Assembly: GCF_005116715.1 (NCBI RefSeq)
Contig: NZ_SWCI01000005.1
Span: 62,001-126,000, forward strand
Direction: 5' to 3'
Source of the DNA: Ferrimonas sediminicola
GTDB taxonomy: Bacteria > Pseudomonadota > Gammaproteobacteria > Enterobacterales > Shewanellaceae
Length of the DNA: 64,000 bases
Each line of letters starts with the position of its first letter. Positions within the stretch are counted from its first letter, which is position 1. A program made the position numbers and the translations under genes. Under the pieces are notes generated by a model. The model was not told the origin of the DNA and searched no databases. It was given only the letters and a program-made list of their open reading frames with translations. Below are positions 41,266 through 50,862 of this stretch, piece after piece.

Positions 41266-42087
41266 TCAGCCAATCTTGGCGGAGACCAGGGCCTTGCCCG
41301 CCTCGTTCACCAGGCGCATCCCCTCGCCATCACGCTCGATGGTACCTTCGCAGGGCATCAGCACAGGACGCTGGAACTGGAAGCTGGCGCTGCCGATCGG
41401 CTCGGCTGCACTGGCCAGCATCTTGGCCACCATATACATGCCATGGGCAATGGGGGCCTCGAAGCCAAAGGGTTTGGCGGTGAGGCGGTGCAGGTGGATG
41501 GGGTTGTAATCCCCGGAGATGGCGGCGTAGCGGCGGGCATCGGACTCCTGCATCGTCAGGCTGGACACCGGCTTCCAGTCATAGGCCACCCTCGGCTCCC
41601 GGGCGGGACGACCGCGCTTGCGCGGGCCCTCAAGCCTCAGCAGGCAGCGGCTGACGTAGCTGGCGGTCACTTCACCCTGGTCGCGGAACTCACCCAGAAG
41701 CTCGAACTCCAGCCCCTTAATGGTCTCCTGCTGGTCACCCACCTTCAGGGTGAACTGGTAGCTTTTATCCAGGCTCATGGGAGCATGCTGCTCGAAGCTG
41801 ACGCCCAGGTGGATCATCCCCAACGGCTTGACCGGCACGTCGGGTTGAGTCAGCAGCATCAGTTGCACCGGCTGGGTTGCCACAAACAGGTAGCTCAGGG
41901 GCAAGCTCTCCTTGGGAAAACCACAGAAGGTGTTGTACTTCTCCAGCTTGCCGGCATCGAAGCGAAATCCCTGAACCTCGATGGCTTTCTCAGGCAGCTG
42001 CGCCGGGGGCGTACGCTTGAGAATGGCGCGGGCAATCAGGGGGATCGTCGTGGGGATCTGGTTGGCGTGGTATTGAAGCACTGTCAT
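41266..42087 (-). CDS. MaoC-type hot-dog acyl dehydratase
   Basis: The 273-residue protein has a C-terminal MaoC/hydratase-2 motif: YAAISGDYNPIHLHRLTAKP followed by FGFEAPIAHGMYMVAKML, with the catalytic Asp and His in SGDYNPIH. Such proteins hydrate or dehydrate short enoyl-CoA or enoyl-ACP esters. The N-terminal half is probably a second, degenerate hot-dog fold. I use the ATG of MTVLQYHANQIP; a TTG 15 codons upstream is also open, and neither has a good ribosome site. The gene is not near other lipid genes, so the pathway is unknown. Confidence 0.8.
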   Translation of the reverse strand: MTVLQYHANQIPTTIPLIARAILKRTPPAQLPEKAIEVQGFRFDAGKLEKYNTFCGFPKESLPLSYLFVATQPVQLMLLTQPDVPVKPLGMIHLGVSFEQHAPMSLDKSYQFTLKVGDQQETIKGLEFELLGEFRDQGEVTASYVSRCLLRLEGPRKRGRPAREPRVAYDWKPVSSLTMQESDARRYAAISGDYNPIHLHRLTAKPFGFEAPIAHGMYMVAKMLASAAEPIGSASFQFQRPVLMPCEGTIERDGEGMRLVNEAGKALVSAKIG

Positions 42088-42250
42088 TCCTTCAGAAGCA
42101 TCTCTTAAATGGCGTAATAACTCTAAACCCAACAGGATACCGACTTTCCGGGCTCAGATGGACAGACCAGTGGCACAGGCGGGAGACGGTTGCAACCACA
42201 ACGCGCCGTCCCACTCCGGATGAAGCGACGTTTACACTATAGCAGGGGGG

Positions 42251-43216
42251 TTAGAATGCGCGCTGGCTGGCCTGGTCGGCGTACTTGGCCATGCTGGCCT
42301 CCCCCAGGGAGATGCGCTGGGCGGCCTGCTCCTGCATCCAGTCGAACATCGCCTTCACCGCCGGGGTGTCCTTGCGGTCCGGGTGGCACACCAGGTAGTA
42401 GCGCTGCCCGGCGGGGACGAAGGACTCGATGGGCACCACCAGGTTGCCCGCCTCCACCTGGGGCGCCACCATGCTCCAGCGCCCCATGGCCACCCCCTGG
42501 CCGGACATCGCCGCCCGGTAAGCCAGGTCCGCCCGGTTGAACACGAAGCCCCGGTCCACCGACAAGCCCTCGATCTCCGCCAGGCGGGCCCAGTATTGCC
42601 ACTCGGTATAGAAGCCGGCGCTCTGCCAGGCGGTCTCATCATGGAGCAACAGACACTGCCCCAGGCGCTCCGGACTGTTCCACAACTCATGCAGATCGGC
42701 ATACTCCCGGCTGCACACCGGCACTAGGCTCTCCTCCATCAGGTCGGTCCCGTAGAGGCCGGTGGCCAGATGATCGGAGTAGTACACCGCCAGATCCACC
42801 GACTCGTGCTGGAAATCGGTGGCTCGGGAGCGGGCCCGCACCTGCAGGGTCAGCCGGGGAAACTTGGAGTGCAGATCCCCCAGCCGCTCCGCCAGCCAGC
42901 AGCGGGCAAAGCTGTGGGGCACGGCGATGCTCAGGGTGGAGGAGAAGTCCTGCTGTTTCAGATCGCGGATGGCGATCTCCAGGCTACCCAGGGACTGATC
43001 CAGTTCCGCCAGCAATCCAGCGCCCTGGTCGGTCAGCTGCAACCGACGGTTAAAGCGCAGGAACAGCTTGAACCCCAGCTGCTCCTCCAGCTTTTTGATG
43101 CGGTGGCTGACGGCAGACTGGGTCAGGTAGAGCTCCTCCGCCGCCTTGGTGAAACTCAGATGACGGGCCGCGCACTCAAAGCAGTGCAGCGAAGAGAGTA
43201 TCGCGCCGTTTAGCAT
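42251..43216 (-). CDS. LysR-family regulator, DsdC-like
   Basis: The 321-residue protein has a LysR helix-turn-helix (FTKAAEELYLTQSAVSHRIK) near residues 23-42 and an effector domain from about residue 90. Along its whole length it resembles E. coli DsdC, the D-serine-responsive activator of dsdXA: compare SAVSHRIKKLEEQLGFKLF, VDLAVYYSD, LVPVCSREYA and GVAMGR. No dsdA or dsdX gene is in the window, so its target may lie elsewhere or differ. The ATG at 43216 is preceded by GAGG five bases away. A Fur-like sequence lies about 30 bp upstream. Confidence 0.85.
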   Translation of the reverse strand: MLNGAILSSLHCFECAARHLSFTKAAEELYLTQSAVSHRIKKLEEQLGFKLFLRFNRRLQLTDQGAGLLAELDQSLGSLEIAIRDLKQQDFSSTLSIAVPHSFARCWLAERLGDLHSKFPRLTLQVRARSRATDFQHESVDLAVYYSDHLATGLYGTDLMEESLVPVCSREYADLHELWNSPERLGQCLLLHDETAWQSAGFYTEWQYWARLAEIEGLSVDRGFVFNRADLAYRAAMSGQGVAMGRWSMVAPQVEAGNLVVPIESFVPAGQRYYLVCHPDRKDTPAVKAMFDWMQEQAAQRISLGEASMAKYADQASQRAF

Positions 43217-43611
43217 AGCCACCTCGGATTAACGGGATTAATTCGAGGATAATGATAATTCGCTGTCGTAAGGGCGCAAGACTAAGTAGCATGCAAGGGT
43301 CGACAGCGGGACAGGGTTCACAAAACCAGTGAGTGAACCCATCGAGTTAGCCCTTTGTTTCGCTGCCGGGCCCGGTCAGACAGTGCTCCCTTACCTACTG
43401 TCCTGATCGCGTCGACCGCGTCATATACAAGGTGACAAGGTCGCCGGCAGAGTGGTGATACGACGTTATCCCCTCTGCTGTGCCCCACCCCTACCTCAGC
43501 AAACCCGCTTCAGATTATTCATATTCAGCCAAGAGCGTGATCCCGGTTGGTTTTTCGCCGAAGCCAGGGGGATCCGGATCACATGGCCGCCCGGGGCGTT
43601 CGCACCAGGAT
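43217..43611. other. Intergenic region with several inverted repeats
   Basis: No credible coding sequence is seen. It holds a Fur-like sequence (43248-43260) and three perfect inverted repeats: CGCTGTCG (43261) with CGACAGCG (43301), GGGTTCAC (43314) with GTGAACCC (43333), and GACAGT (43379) with ACTGTC (43397). It could encode a structured RNA on the plus strand. I do not recognise a known RNA family. Confidence 0.5.
43248..43260. promoter_or_regulatory. Fur-like half box
   Basis: GATAATGATAATT matches the first 12 positions of the classical Fur box; the remaining positions do not. It includes a possible -10 (GATAAT, 43253-43258) for a plus-strand transcript with TTAACG at 43229-43234, and it is also close to the LysR start codon. 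Confidence 0.5.
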
Positions 43612-43636
43612 CAAAAAAGGCGCCGAAGCGCCCTTT
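43612..43636 (-). terminator. Terminator of ydiJ
   Basis: On the minus strand GGGCGC-TTCG-GCGCC is followed by TTTTTT, with a stable UUCG-type loop. Confidence 0.88.
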
Positions 43637-43654
43637 TATGCCATCGATACCGGC

Positions 43655-46654
43655 CTAGACCACCAGATCGAGCAATGCCTCCAGAGGGTGACGGGGCCGC
43701 TGCTTCTCATGACGCTTCACCTGGGATCGGCAGGAGTACCCGGAGACCAGCACCTCCTCGGTGGCCGCCTCGATGGCGGGCTTCCAGGAGAGTTCATAGA
43801 GATCCCTGGAGATGGCCAGGTTGCCCCTCTCATGACCGAAGGTACCGGCCATGCCGCAGCAACCGCCGGGCTGATGGATCAGCGCACCGCCGAAGTGACT
43901 GAACAGGGTCTGCCACTCCGCCACCGCCTGAGGCCTCAGGCTGTTTTCGGTGCAGTGGGTCATCAGCTTGTACACCGCCTCGCCCCTGGGCTTTGACGGC
44001 CAGCGCTCCAGCTGAGTCACCAGAAACTCGTTGAGCAGCAGCACCTGGAAGTCGCCACGGGCATCGCCCAGAACCAGGTTGTACTCATCGCGGTAAGTGA
44101 GCACCAGGGCCGGGTCCACCCCCACCAGAGTCACCCCGAAGCTGGCGACCCGGTTCAGGGCGCGGGCGCTGCGGGTGGCGGTTTCGGTAAACTTGTCCAT
44201 GAAGCCTTTGATGTGCTGCGGCTTTCCGTTGGGCTGGTAATCCATCACCCGCACCCGGTAACCCAGGGCCTGCAACAGCTGGGCGGCTCGCTCCACCACC
44301 ACCGCATCGTAGTAGCTGGTGAAGGGGTCTTGGACGATCACCAGGGTGTTGACCAGTTCCTCCTCGCTCAATCTGGCCAGCTCCGCCTCATCCAGGCGCA
44401 GCGCGGCGGGCAGGCGCCGGGCCAGGGTAGGCACCGACAGCGCCGGCGTATCCACATAGCCAAACAGTTTGCCTGCGGCCCAGCCGGAAAGCGGATTTTG
44501 AGTCATCAGGTTCACCAGCCTGGGGGCCCTGGCCATCCACCCCAGGGCCGACTCGATCCCCGCCACCAGGTAGTCCTTGGCAGGCCTAAGGTAGCGCTTG
44601 TGATAGAGGTGCAGGAAGCGGGCGCGGAAATCGGGCACGTCCACCTTCACCGGGCAGCCGCCGCTGCACGCCTTACAGGCCAGGCAGGTCTGCATCGCCT
44701 CATAGAGTTCATAAGAGAAGTCCTGACGCTTATGCTGTCCCAGGCTGGCTTTGATGCGCTGACGCAGGGACGCCATCGGCACCGCGTCCAGATCGGCGGT
44801 ATTCACCCCCTCCTGTTCCAGCAACCTCAGCCACTCCCTCATCAGGGTCGCCCTGCCCTTGGGTGACCACACCCGGTTGCCGGTGACCTTGTAGGAGGGG
44901 CACATGGGGTTGTTGGCGTTGTAATCGAAGCAGAGGCCATTGCCGTTGCAGCTGATTGCCTTGTCAAACTGGCTGCGGGCCGCCTGTGGCAGCTGGCGGT
45001 CGAAGCTGCCCCGCTTGATCTCATCGATGCTGTACAGCTCCTCCTGGGAGTCGAAGGGGGGGCAGATCTTGCCCGGGTTAAGACGGTTGCCCGGGTCAAA
45101 CCAGCCCTTGATGCGGCGCAGGTCATCGAACAACGAACCGAACACCGCAGGACCATACTCGGAGCGCACCCCGCGGCCATGTTCGCCCCACATCAGGCCG
45201 CCATATTTTCGCGTCAACGCCTCCACCTGGTCGGAGACGGTGCGCAGCAGCGCCTCGTCCGCCGGATCGCACATATCCAGCGCCGGACGTACGTGCAGCA
45301 CCCCGGCGTCCACATGGCCAAACATACCGTAGCGCAGCTTGTGCCCGTCCAGCAGGGTGCGGAACTCGGCGATAAAGTCGGCCAGCTGCGCCGGCGGCAC
45401 CGCGGTGTCCTCGGCAAAGGCGATGGGCTTGCGGGCCCCCTTGGCGTTGCCCAGCAGCCCCACCGCCTTCTTGCGCATCTGGTAAACCCGGGCGATCTCC
45501 CCCTTGTCCAGGCACACCCGGTGCCCCAGGACCCCCTTGGTCCCCTCCCCCAGCAGCGTCTCCAGACTGGCCAGCTTGGTGTCAACCTCCTCCTTGGAGC
45601 CGGCAAACTCCACCATGTTGATCCCCGCCATCGTCTCGTCGAAGGCGCTGGGCACCAGCTCGGAGACCTGGTGCCAGATGATGTCCTCCTTGGCCAGCCC
45701 CAGCACCGTTGAGTCGATGGTCTCCACCGCGGTGGCCTGGGCCTCCACCAACCGGGGCGCATGGCGCAGGGCAGAGTCGAAACTGTCGTAGCTGATGTTA
45801 ACCAGGGCCCGGTCGGTGGGGATCTCGGTAAGATCCAGGGTGGCACTGACCACGAAGGCCAGGGTGCCCTCGCTGCCGCAGATCAGCCGGGTCAGATCCA
45901 GGGTGTCTCTGTCGGCGTCGTAGACGTGGCGCAGATCGTAGCCGGTGAGGAAGCGGTTCAGTTCGGGGAAGGTCTGCCTGATCTGCGCCTGCTTGTCACG
46001 ACACAGGGTCAGCACCGCCTCCGCCAGTTCGCTGGCACGGCCGGTCAGGGCCTCGCGGGCCCGCGCATCCCAGGGGCCGGTAGTCAGCAGGGTGCCGTCG
46101 TCCAGTACACAGGTCACCCCCAGCACATGATCCGAGGTCTTGCCATAGATCAGGGAACCGGCACCGGAGGCGTCGGTGCTGATCATGCCGCCGATGGTGG
46201 CGCGGTTGGAGGTGGAGAGATCCGGGGCGAAGAACAGCCCGTGGGGGCGCAGGGCGTCATTGAGGGCATCCTTGATCACTCCACACTCCACCTCGACCCT
46301 GCGCGCCTGGGGATCGATGTTACTGACCCTCTGGAAGTGACGGCTGGTGTCCACCACCAGGCCAAAGTTGAGGGCCTGGCCATTGGTGCCGGTGCCGCCC
46401 CCCCGGGGGGCGAAGTGGAGCCCCTTGAAGGCCGGGGAGCGGGCCAGGCGCAGCATCAGCTGCAGATCATGGGCATCCTTGGGGTAGACCACCGCCTGGG
46501 GCATAAACTGGTAGACGCTGTTGTCCACCGCCATCGCCAACCGGGCACTGTAGCTGAGATCGATCTCGCCACTAAACCCCCGTTGGGCCAACTGTTCCGT
46601 AAAGTTCTTGTAGCGCGCGTCCATTGTTTGCGCCGTAGGCAAGGATGGGATCAT
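43655..46654 (-). CDS. ydiJ: FAD-linked oxidase / Fe-S protein YdiJ
   Basis: The 999-residue protein fuses an FAD-binding oxidase (residues about 40-500) to a ferredoxin-like and CCG-domain half. E. coli YdiJ has been described as a D-2-hydroxyglutarate dehydrogenase. Visible blocks are the FAD motif FAPRGGGTGTNGQALN, ATIGGMISTDASGAGSLIYG, the 4Fe-4S motif CLACKACSGGCP, and CCG-type HQPGGCCGMAGTFG near the C-terminus. The start MIPSLPTAQTMDARY matches the E. coli N-terminus (MIPQIS); an ATG 13 codons upstream is also open. It lies downstream of ppsA, as part of a ydiJ-ppsA-ppsR neighbourhood also seen loosely in E. coli. Confidence 0.93.
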   Translation of the reverse strand: MIPSLPTAQTMDARYKNFTEQLAQRGFSGEIDLSYSARLAMAVDNSVYQFMPQAVVYPKDAHDLQLMLRLARSPAFKGLHFAPRGGGTGTNGQALNFGLVVDTSRHFQRVSNIDPQARRVEVECGVIKDALNDALRPHGLFFAPDLSTSNRATIGGMISTDASGAGSLIYGKTSDHVLGVTCVLDDGTLLTTGPWDARAREALTGRASELAEAVLTLCRDKQAQIRQTFPELNRFLTGYDLRHVYDADRDTLDLTRLICGSEGTLAFVVSATLDLTEIPTDRALVNISYDSFDSALRHAPRLVEAQATAVETIDSTVLGLAKEDIIWHQVSELVPSAFDETMAGINMVEFAGSKEEVDTKLASLETLLGEGTKGVLGHRVCLDKGEIARVYQMRKKAVGLLGNAKGARKPIAFAEDTAVPPAQLADFIAEFRTLLDGHKLRYGMFGHVDAGVLHVRPALDMCDPADEALLRTVSDQVEALTRKYGGLMWGEHGRGVRSEYGPAVFGSLFDDLRRIKGWFDPGNRLNPGKICPPFDSQEELYSIDEIKRGSFDRQLPQAARSQFDKAISCNGNGLCFDYNANNPMCPSYKVTGNRVWSPKGRATLMREWLRLLEQEGVNTADLDAVPMASLRQRIKASLGQHKRQDFSYELYEAMQTCLACKACSGGCPVKVDVPDFRARFLHLYHKRYLRPAKDYLVAGIESALGWMARAPRLVNLMTQNPLSGWAAGKLFGYVDTPALSVPTLARRLPAALRLDEAELARLSEEELVNTLVIVQDPFTSYYDAVVVERAAQLLQALGYRVRVMDYQPNGKPQHIKGFMDKFTETATRSARALNRVASFGVTLVGVDPALVLTYRDEYNLVLGDARGDFQVLLLNEFLVTQLERWPSKPRGEAVYKLMTHCTENSLRPQAVAEWQTLFSHFGGALIHQPGGCCGMAGTFGHERGNLAISRDLYELSWKPAIEAATEEVLVSGYSCRSQVKRHEKQRPRHPLEALLDLVV

Positions 46655-46685
46655 GTGACCGCAAGTCCGCTGATGAATACTTGCC

Positions 46686-46716
46686 CGAATCATATAAAAA
46701 AAGGGGGCGCTTTAGC
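46686..46716 (-). terminator. Terminator of ppsA
   Basis: On the minus strand GGGGGCGCT-GCTAA-AGCGCCCCC is followed by seven T, ending 32 bp before the ydiJ start codon. Confidence 0.92.
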
Positions 46717-46750
46717 AGCGCCCCCCTCATTATCCTAGTATTGACCAGAC

Positions 46751-49129
46751 TTATTTCTGAGTCAGGGTCTTGCCCAGGTAGAGCCAGGTTTCCACCACGG
46801 TGTCCGGGTTCAGGGAGACGGAGTCGATCCCCTCCTCGGCCAGCCAGGCGGCGAAGTCTTCGTGATCGGAGGGACCCTGACCGCAGATACCCACGTACTT
46901 GCCTCGGGCCTTGGCCGCCTGAATCGCCATGGACAGCAGCGCTTTGACCGCGTCGTTACGCTCGTCGAACAGGTGGCTGATGATGCCGGAATCGCGGTCC
47001 AGGCCCAGGGCCAGCTGGGTCATGTCGTTGGAGCCGATGGAGAAGCCATCGAAGTGGTCCAGGAACTGGTCAGCCAGCAGGGCGTTGGAGGGCAGCTCGC
47101 ACATCATCTGTACCTGCAGACCATCTTCGCCACGCTTCAGGCCGTTCTTGGCCAACTCGGCGATTACCCCTTCCGCTTCGCCCAGGGTCCGGACGAAGGG
47201 GATCATGATCTCGACATTGGTCAGGCCCATCTCGCCGCGGACACGTTTGATCGCCTCACACTCCAGGGCGAAACAGTCGCGGAAGGAGTCGTCGATGTAA
47301 CGGGAGGCCCCGCGGAAGCCCAGCATGGGGTTCTCCTCCTCGGGCTCGTAGCGATCACCGCCCACCAGGTTGGCATATTCGTTGGACTTGAAGTCAGACA
47401 GACGCACAATCACACGCTTGGGGTAAACCGAGGCGGCGATGCACGCCACACCTTCCGCCAGACGGGCGATGTAGAACTCAACCGGGTTGGCGTAGCCGGC
47501 CATCAGCTCGTCGATCTCCGCCTTCACATCGGCTTCCTGATCGTCGTAGTTCAGCAGCGCCTTGGGGTGCACACCGATCATGCGGTTGATGATGAACTCC
47601 AGGCGGGCCAGGCCGATCCCCTCGTTGGGCAGACGACCGAAGTCGAAGGCGCGGTCAGGGTTACCCACGTTCATCATGATCTTCATCGGCAGCTCAGGCA
47701 GGTCGTCCACCCGGGAGGTGGTTACGGAGAAGCCCAGCTTACCGTCGTAGATGTAGCCGGTGTCACCTTCGGCACAGGAAACGGTCACTTCACTGCCATT
47801 GGTGATCTTGGCGGTGGCGTCGCCACACCCCACCACCGCGGGGATGCCCAGCTCACGGGCGATGATGGCGGCGTGACAGGTGCGGCCACCGCGGTTGGTC
47901 ACGATGGCGCTGGCACGCTTCATGATCGGCTCCCAGTCGGGATCGGTCATGTCGGTCACCAGGACGTCACCGGGCTGGATCTTGTCCATATCCTCGATGG
48001 AGTCCAGCACCTTGGCCACACCGGCACCGATCTTGTGGCCGATGGCGCGGCCCTCGGTGATCACCTCGCTCTTGCCTTCCAGGTTGAAGCGCTCCATCAC
48101 CTGGGCGTCTTCGTTGGAGCGAACGGTCTCGGGGCGGGCCTGAACGATGTACAGCTTGCCGTCGATGCCATCTTTGGCCCACTCGATGTCCATGGGACGA
48201 CCGTAGTGCTTCTCGATGATCATCGCCTGCTTGGCCAGCTCCAGCACCTCTTCGTCGGTCACGGAGAACTGCTTCTGCTGCTCCGCGTCCACATCGATGA
48301 TCTCAACCTGCTTGCCGTGGGCTTCGTCACCGGAGTAGACCATCTGCACCAGCTTGGAACCCAGGTTACGGCGCAGAACCGCCATGTGGCCCTGGGCCAG
48401 GGTAGGCTTGTGTACGTAGAATTCGTCGGGGTTTACCGCACCCTGAACCACCATCTCACCCAGACCGTAGGCGGAGGTGACAAACACCACGTCTTCGTGG
48501 CCGGACTCGGTATCGATGGAGAACATCACCCCTGAGGAGGCCTTGTCGGAACGCACCATACGCTGGATACCGGCAGACAGGGCCACGCCGCGGTGGTCAT
48601 AGCCCTGATGCACCCGGTAGGAGATGGCGCGGTCGTTGAACAGGGAGGCGAACACGTGCTTGATGGCCACCATCACGGCCTCGATACCGCGGACGTTCAG
48701 GAAGGTCTCCTGCTGGCCGGCGAAGGAGGCATCGGGCATATCTTCGGCGGTGGCGGAGGAGCGAACCGCGAAGGAGGCATCTTCGGCACCACCCTGATTC
48801 AGTTCGGTGTAGGCCTCCTTGATCGCCTGCTCCAGGGCGGGCTGGAAGGGGGTGTCGATGATCCACTGACGGATCTCGCTGCCGGCCTTGGCCAGGGCAT
48901 TGACGTCATCAACATCCAGGGTATCCAGAACGGTGTGGATACGCTCGTTCAGGCCACTTTGCTCAAGAAACTCATCATAGGCCTCCGCAGTGGTCGCAAA
49001 ACCACCGGGAACCTGAACGCCGGCATTCGCCAGGTTGCTGATCATCTCACCGAGAGAAGCATTCTTACCGCCAACACGATTGACGTCGTTCATGCCAAGT
49101 TCTTGGTACCAGAGTACATATTGGGTCAC
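46751..49129 (-). CDS. ppsA: Phosphoenolpyruvate synthase
   Basis: PpsA makes phosphoenolpyruvate from pyruvate and ATP for gluconeogenesis. The 792-residue protein has the ATP-grasp N-terminal domain ([34 protein letters not shown]), the phosphohistidine domain with the catalytic histidine in [16 protein letters not shown], and the C-terminal PEP-binding barrel with [20 protein letters not shown] and the catalytic cysteine in [12 protein letters not shown]. The start is GTG, with GAGG upstream. It is divergent from its regulator ppsR, exactly as in E. coli. Confidence 0.98.
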   Translation of the reverse strand: MTQYVLWYQELGMNDVNRVGGKNASLGEMISNLANAGVQVPGGFATTAEAYDEFLEQSGLNERIHTVLDTLDVDDVNALAKAGSEIRQWIIDTPFQPALEQAIKEAYTELNQGGAEDASFAVRSSATAEDMPDASFAGQQETFLNVRGIEAVMVAIKHVFASLFNDRAISYRVHQGYDHRGVALSAGIQRMVRSDKASSGVMFSIDTESGHEDVVFVTSAYGLGEMVVQGAVNPDEFYVHKPTLAQGHMAVLRRNLGSKLVQMVYSGDEAHGKQVEIIDVDAEQQKQFSVTDEEVLELAKQAMIIEKHYGRPMDIEWAKDGIDGKLYIVQARPETVRSNEDAQVMERFNLEGKSEVITEGRAIGHKIGAGVAKVLDSIEDMDKIQPGDVLVTDMTDPDWEPIMKRASAIVTNRGGRTCHAAIIARELGIPAVVGCGDATAKITNGSEVTVSCAEGDTGYIYDGKLGFSVTTSRVDDLPELPMKIMMNVGNPDRAFDFGRLPNEGIGLARLEFIINRMIGVHPKALLNYDDQEADVKAEIDELMAGYANPVEFYIARLAEGVACIAASVYPKRVIVRLSDFKSNEYANLVGGDRYEPEEENPMLGFRGASRYIDDSFRDCFALECEAIKRVRGEMGLTNVEIMIPFVRTLGEAEGVIAELAKNGLKRGEDGLQVQMMCELPSNALLADQFLDHFDGFSIGSNDMTQLALGLDRDSGIISHLFDERNDAVKALLSMAIQAAKARGKYVGICGQGPSDHEDFAAWLAEEGIDSVSLNPDTVVETWLYLGKTLTQK

Positions 49130-49258
49130 TGTTCAGTCCTCACAACCGCAGATTTATTATGACGCCCCTTCCTACGGGGTCGCTGGCATCATACACTGGG
49201 CCCAAATCGCCATAAAAGCCCAATTTTTATTGTAATTTTATTACTACATGAGGCCCGG

Positions 49259-50071
49259 ATGACCCGCAAAGTATTCTACATCTCCGACGGAACAGCCATT
49301 ACGGCAGAAGTGTTCGGACACGCCGTTTTGTCTCAGTTCCCAGTGGCTTTTGAACAAAGAACCATCCCTTTTGTCGAAACCTTGGCGAAAGCGGAGGAGG
49401 TTCGAAACCAGATCAATGACTGTTTTATTACGACGGGAGAGCGACCTCTGATCTTTCACTCCATCGTGAACCCGGAGATCCGCGCCATCATCTACTCCTC
49501 TGAGGGGCTGGATTACGACTTCCTCAACACCTTCGTCGCCCCCCTGGAGCAGCAGTTGGGGCTCAAGGCCGACCCCAAGGCCCACCGCACCCACTCCATC
49601 GCCAACGAGTCCTACAACGCCAGGATCGACGCCATCCACTACGCCATGGACAACGATGACGGCGTCACCCTGAAAAACCTGGAGGAGGCGGACGTGATCC
49701 TCATCGGCGTCTCCCGCTGCGGCAAGACCCCGTCGAGCCTCTATCTCTCCATGCAGTTCGGCATCAAGGCGGCCAACTACCCCTTTATCGCCGAGGATAT
49801 GGAGAACCTGAAGCTGCCACCGGAACTGAAGCGGTACAAGAAGAAGCTGTTCGGCCTCACCATCAATCCCCAGCGACTGACCGAGATCCGCCAGAGCCGG
49901 CTGGCGGATTCCAAATACGCCTCCCCCCGCCAGTGCCGCATGGAGGTCAAGGAGGTGGAATTGCTGTTCAAGAAGGAGAAGATCCCCTTCCTCAATACCA
50001 CCAACAACTCGGTGGAGGAGATCGCCACCAAGATCCTCTCGGAGACCGGCCTGGAACGGAGCATGTTCTGA
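49259..50071 (+). CDS. ppsR: PEP synthase regulatory protein PpsR
   Basis: PpsR is a bifunctional kinase/phosphorylase that uses ADP to inactivate PpsA and phosphate to reactivate it. The 270-residue protein has the DUF299 N-terminal [20 protein letters not shown], the P-loop-like [15 protein letters not shown] near residue 155 and the C-terminal [15 protein letters not shown]. It starts 129 bp from the ppsA start codon in the opposite direction, so the two probably share a regulatory region. In E. coli aroH follows directly; here two other genes intervene. Confidence 0.97.
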   Translation: MTRKVFYISDGTAITAEVFGHAVLSQFPVAFEQRTIPFVETLAKAEEVRNQINDCFITTGERPLIFHSIVNPEIRAIIYSSEGLDYDFLNTFVAPLEQQLGLKADPKAHRTHSIANESYNARIDAIHYAMDNDDGVTLKNLEEADVILIGVSRCGKTPSSLYLSMQFGIKAANYPFIAEDMENLKLPPELKRYKKKLFGLTINPQRLTEIRQSRLADSKYASPRQCRMEVKEVELLFKKEKIPFLNTTNNSVEEIATKILSETGLERSMF

Positions 50072-50082
50072 GACTCAGATCC

Positions 50083-50113
50083 GAAAAAAGGGCGCCAGCC
50101 GGCGCCCTTTCCC
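50083..50113. terminator. Bidirectional terminator between ppsR and sodN
   Basis: AAAAAAGGGCGCC-AGCC-GGCGCCCTTT lies between converging genes; the longer T-run favours the minus-strand sodN transcript. Confidence 0.88.
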
Positions 50114-50131
50114 ATCAGGGTCATCCGGCAA

Positions 50132-50575
50132 TCAATGCTTATGCTCCGGATAATAGGGCGCCAAAGCCTCAATCGCCTTGGTCAGCGCCTCGGCGTATTT
50201 GGAGTCGGCGTTCTGCTTGGCTTTCATCGCCGCCACGATCACCTCGTGGTGCTTCACCAGCCGCTGCTGATAATCCTTCTGGCTGGACTTGACCCGCTGG
50301 GTCAGGAAGTAGTCACTGATGGTGGCGATCACCTTCTGGGCATGCTGCTCCTTGTTGACCACCCAGCGCACCATCTGGTTTTGGGACTGGGCATCCTCCT
50401 TCCCCGCCAGTTCGGCCATCATCGCCGTGGCCTTGGCCACGGTGGCCGCGTCCTCCAGCATCTGGGTCACCCGGGCATGGTCATCATAGATCCCACAGGG
50501 CACCTGGCAGTGGGACCAGGCCAGGGGAGACAGCAGCCCCAGGCACACACTCAGCAATACCATCACCTTCTTCAT
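50132..50575 (-). CDS. sodN: Nickel superoxide dismutase with Sec signal peptide
   Basis: NiSOD dismutates superoxide using nickel held by the first residues of the mature chain, the hook HCxxPCGxY. The 147-residue precursor starts with a classical Sec signal peptide (MKKVMVLLSVCLGLLSPLAWS), and predicted cleavage after AWS leaves HCQVPCGIYDD as the N-terminus, with the essential histidine first. The rest is a four-helix bundle; QNQMVRWVVNKEQHAQKVI and SDYFLT fit the family. Known actinobacterial NiSODs need a dedicated peptidase (SodX) to remove a short leader; none is seen nearby, and signal peptidase I could do the job. The enzyme would therefore be periplasmic. AAGGAGAACAAGGT precedes the ATG. 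Confidence 0.88.
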   Translation of the reverse strand: MKKVMVLLSVCLGLLSPLAWSHCQVPCGIYDDHARVTQMLEDAATVAKATAMMAELAGKEDAQSQNQMVRWVVNKEQHAQKVIATISDYFLTQRVKSSQKDYQQRLVKHHEVIVAAMKAKQNADSKYAEALTKAIEALAPYYPEHKH

Positions 50576-50677
50576 ACCTTGTTCTCCTTAACCGGGGATG
50601 ATCTGACTCCAAGAGACAACTGGCTCAAACTTGGCGCCTTTTCACCCCCTCTATCGACATAGTCCACAAGCAGTATG

Positions 50678-50694
50678 GTTGGTGACACACCAAC
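50678..50694. promoter_or_regulatory. Perfect dyad between sodN and the SPFH gene
   Basis: GTTGGTG-ACA-CACCAAC is a perfect 7-bp inverted repeat, 103 bp upstream of sodN and 169 bp upstream of the SPFH gene. It could be an operator for either; no known regulator is recognised. Confidence 0.45.
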
Positions 50695-50862
50695 TTGCCG
50701 AGAAAACCATAATTTTCCGGCCGCCGTTAACCTCAAACAGAACACCATTCGGTTTTATCGATGTAAAAGCCCAATCAGTTCGCTTTTTATATTGATAAAA
50801 TATTGGTATATTGAACCCATAGATTTAATTTACTTATCAGGTAATACACAAAGGAGATAACA

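Noticed and set aside
43217-43611. Identification of the structured region as ryhB
   Set aside because: The Fur-like box is suggestive, but I do not see the conserved RyhB pairing core and there is no T-run terminator, so I only call it a candidate RNA region.
43452-43658. Small plus-strand open frame before the ydiJ terminator
   Set aside because: Its composition is proline/arginine-rich with no ribosome-binding site, and it runs through a terminator hairpin.
46862-48535. Long plus-strand open frame opposite ppsA
   Set aside because: It is a shadow of ppsA with a low-complexity G/H/V/D/L composition.
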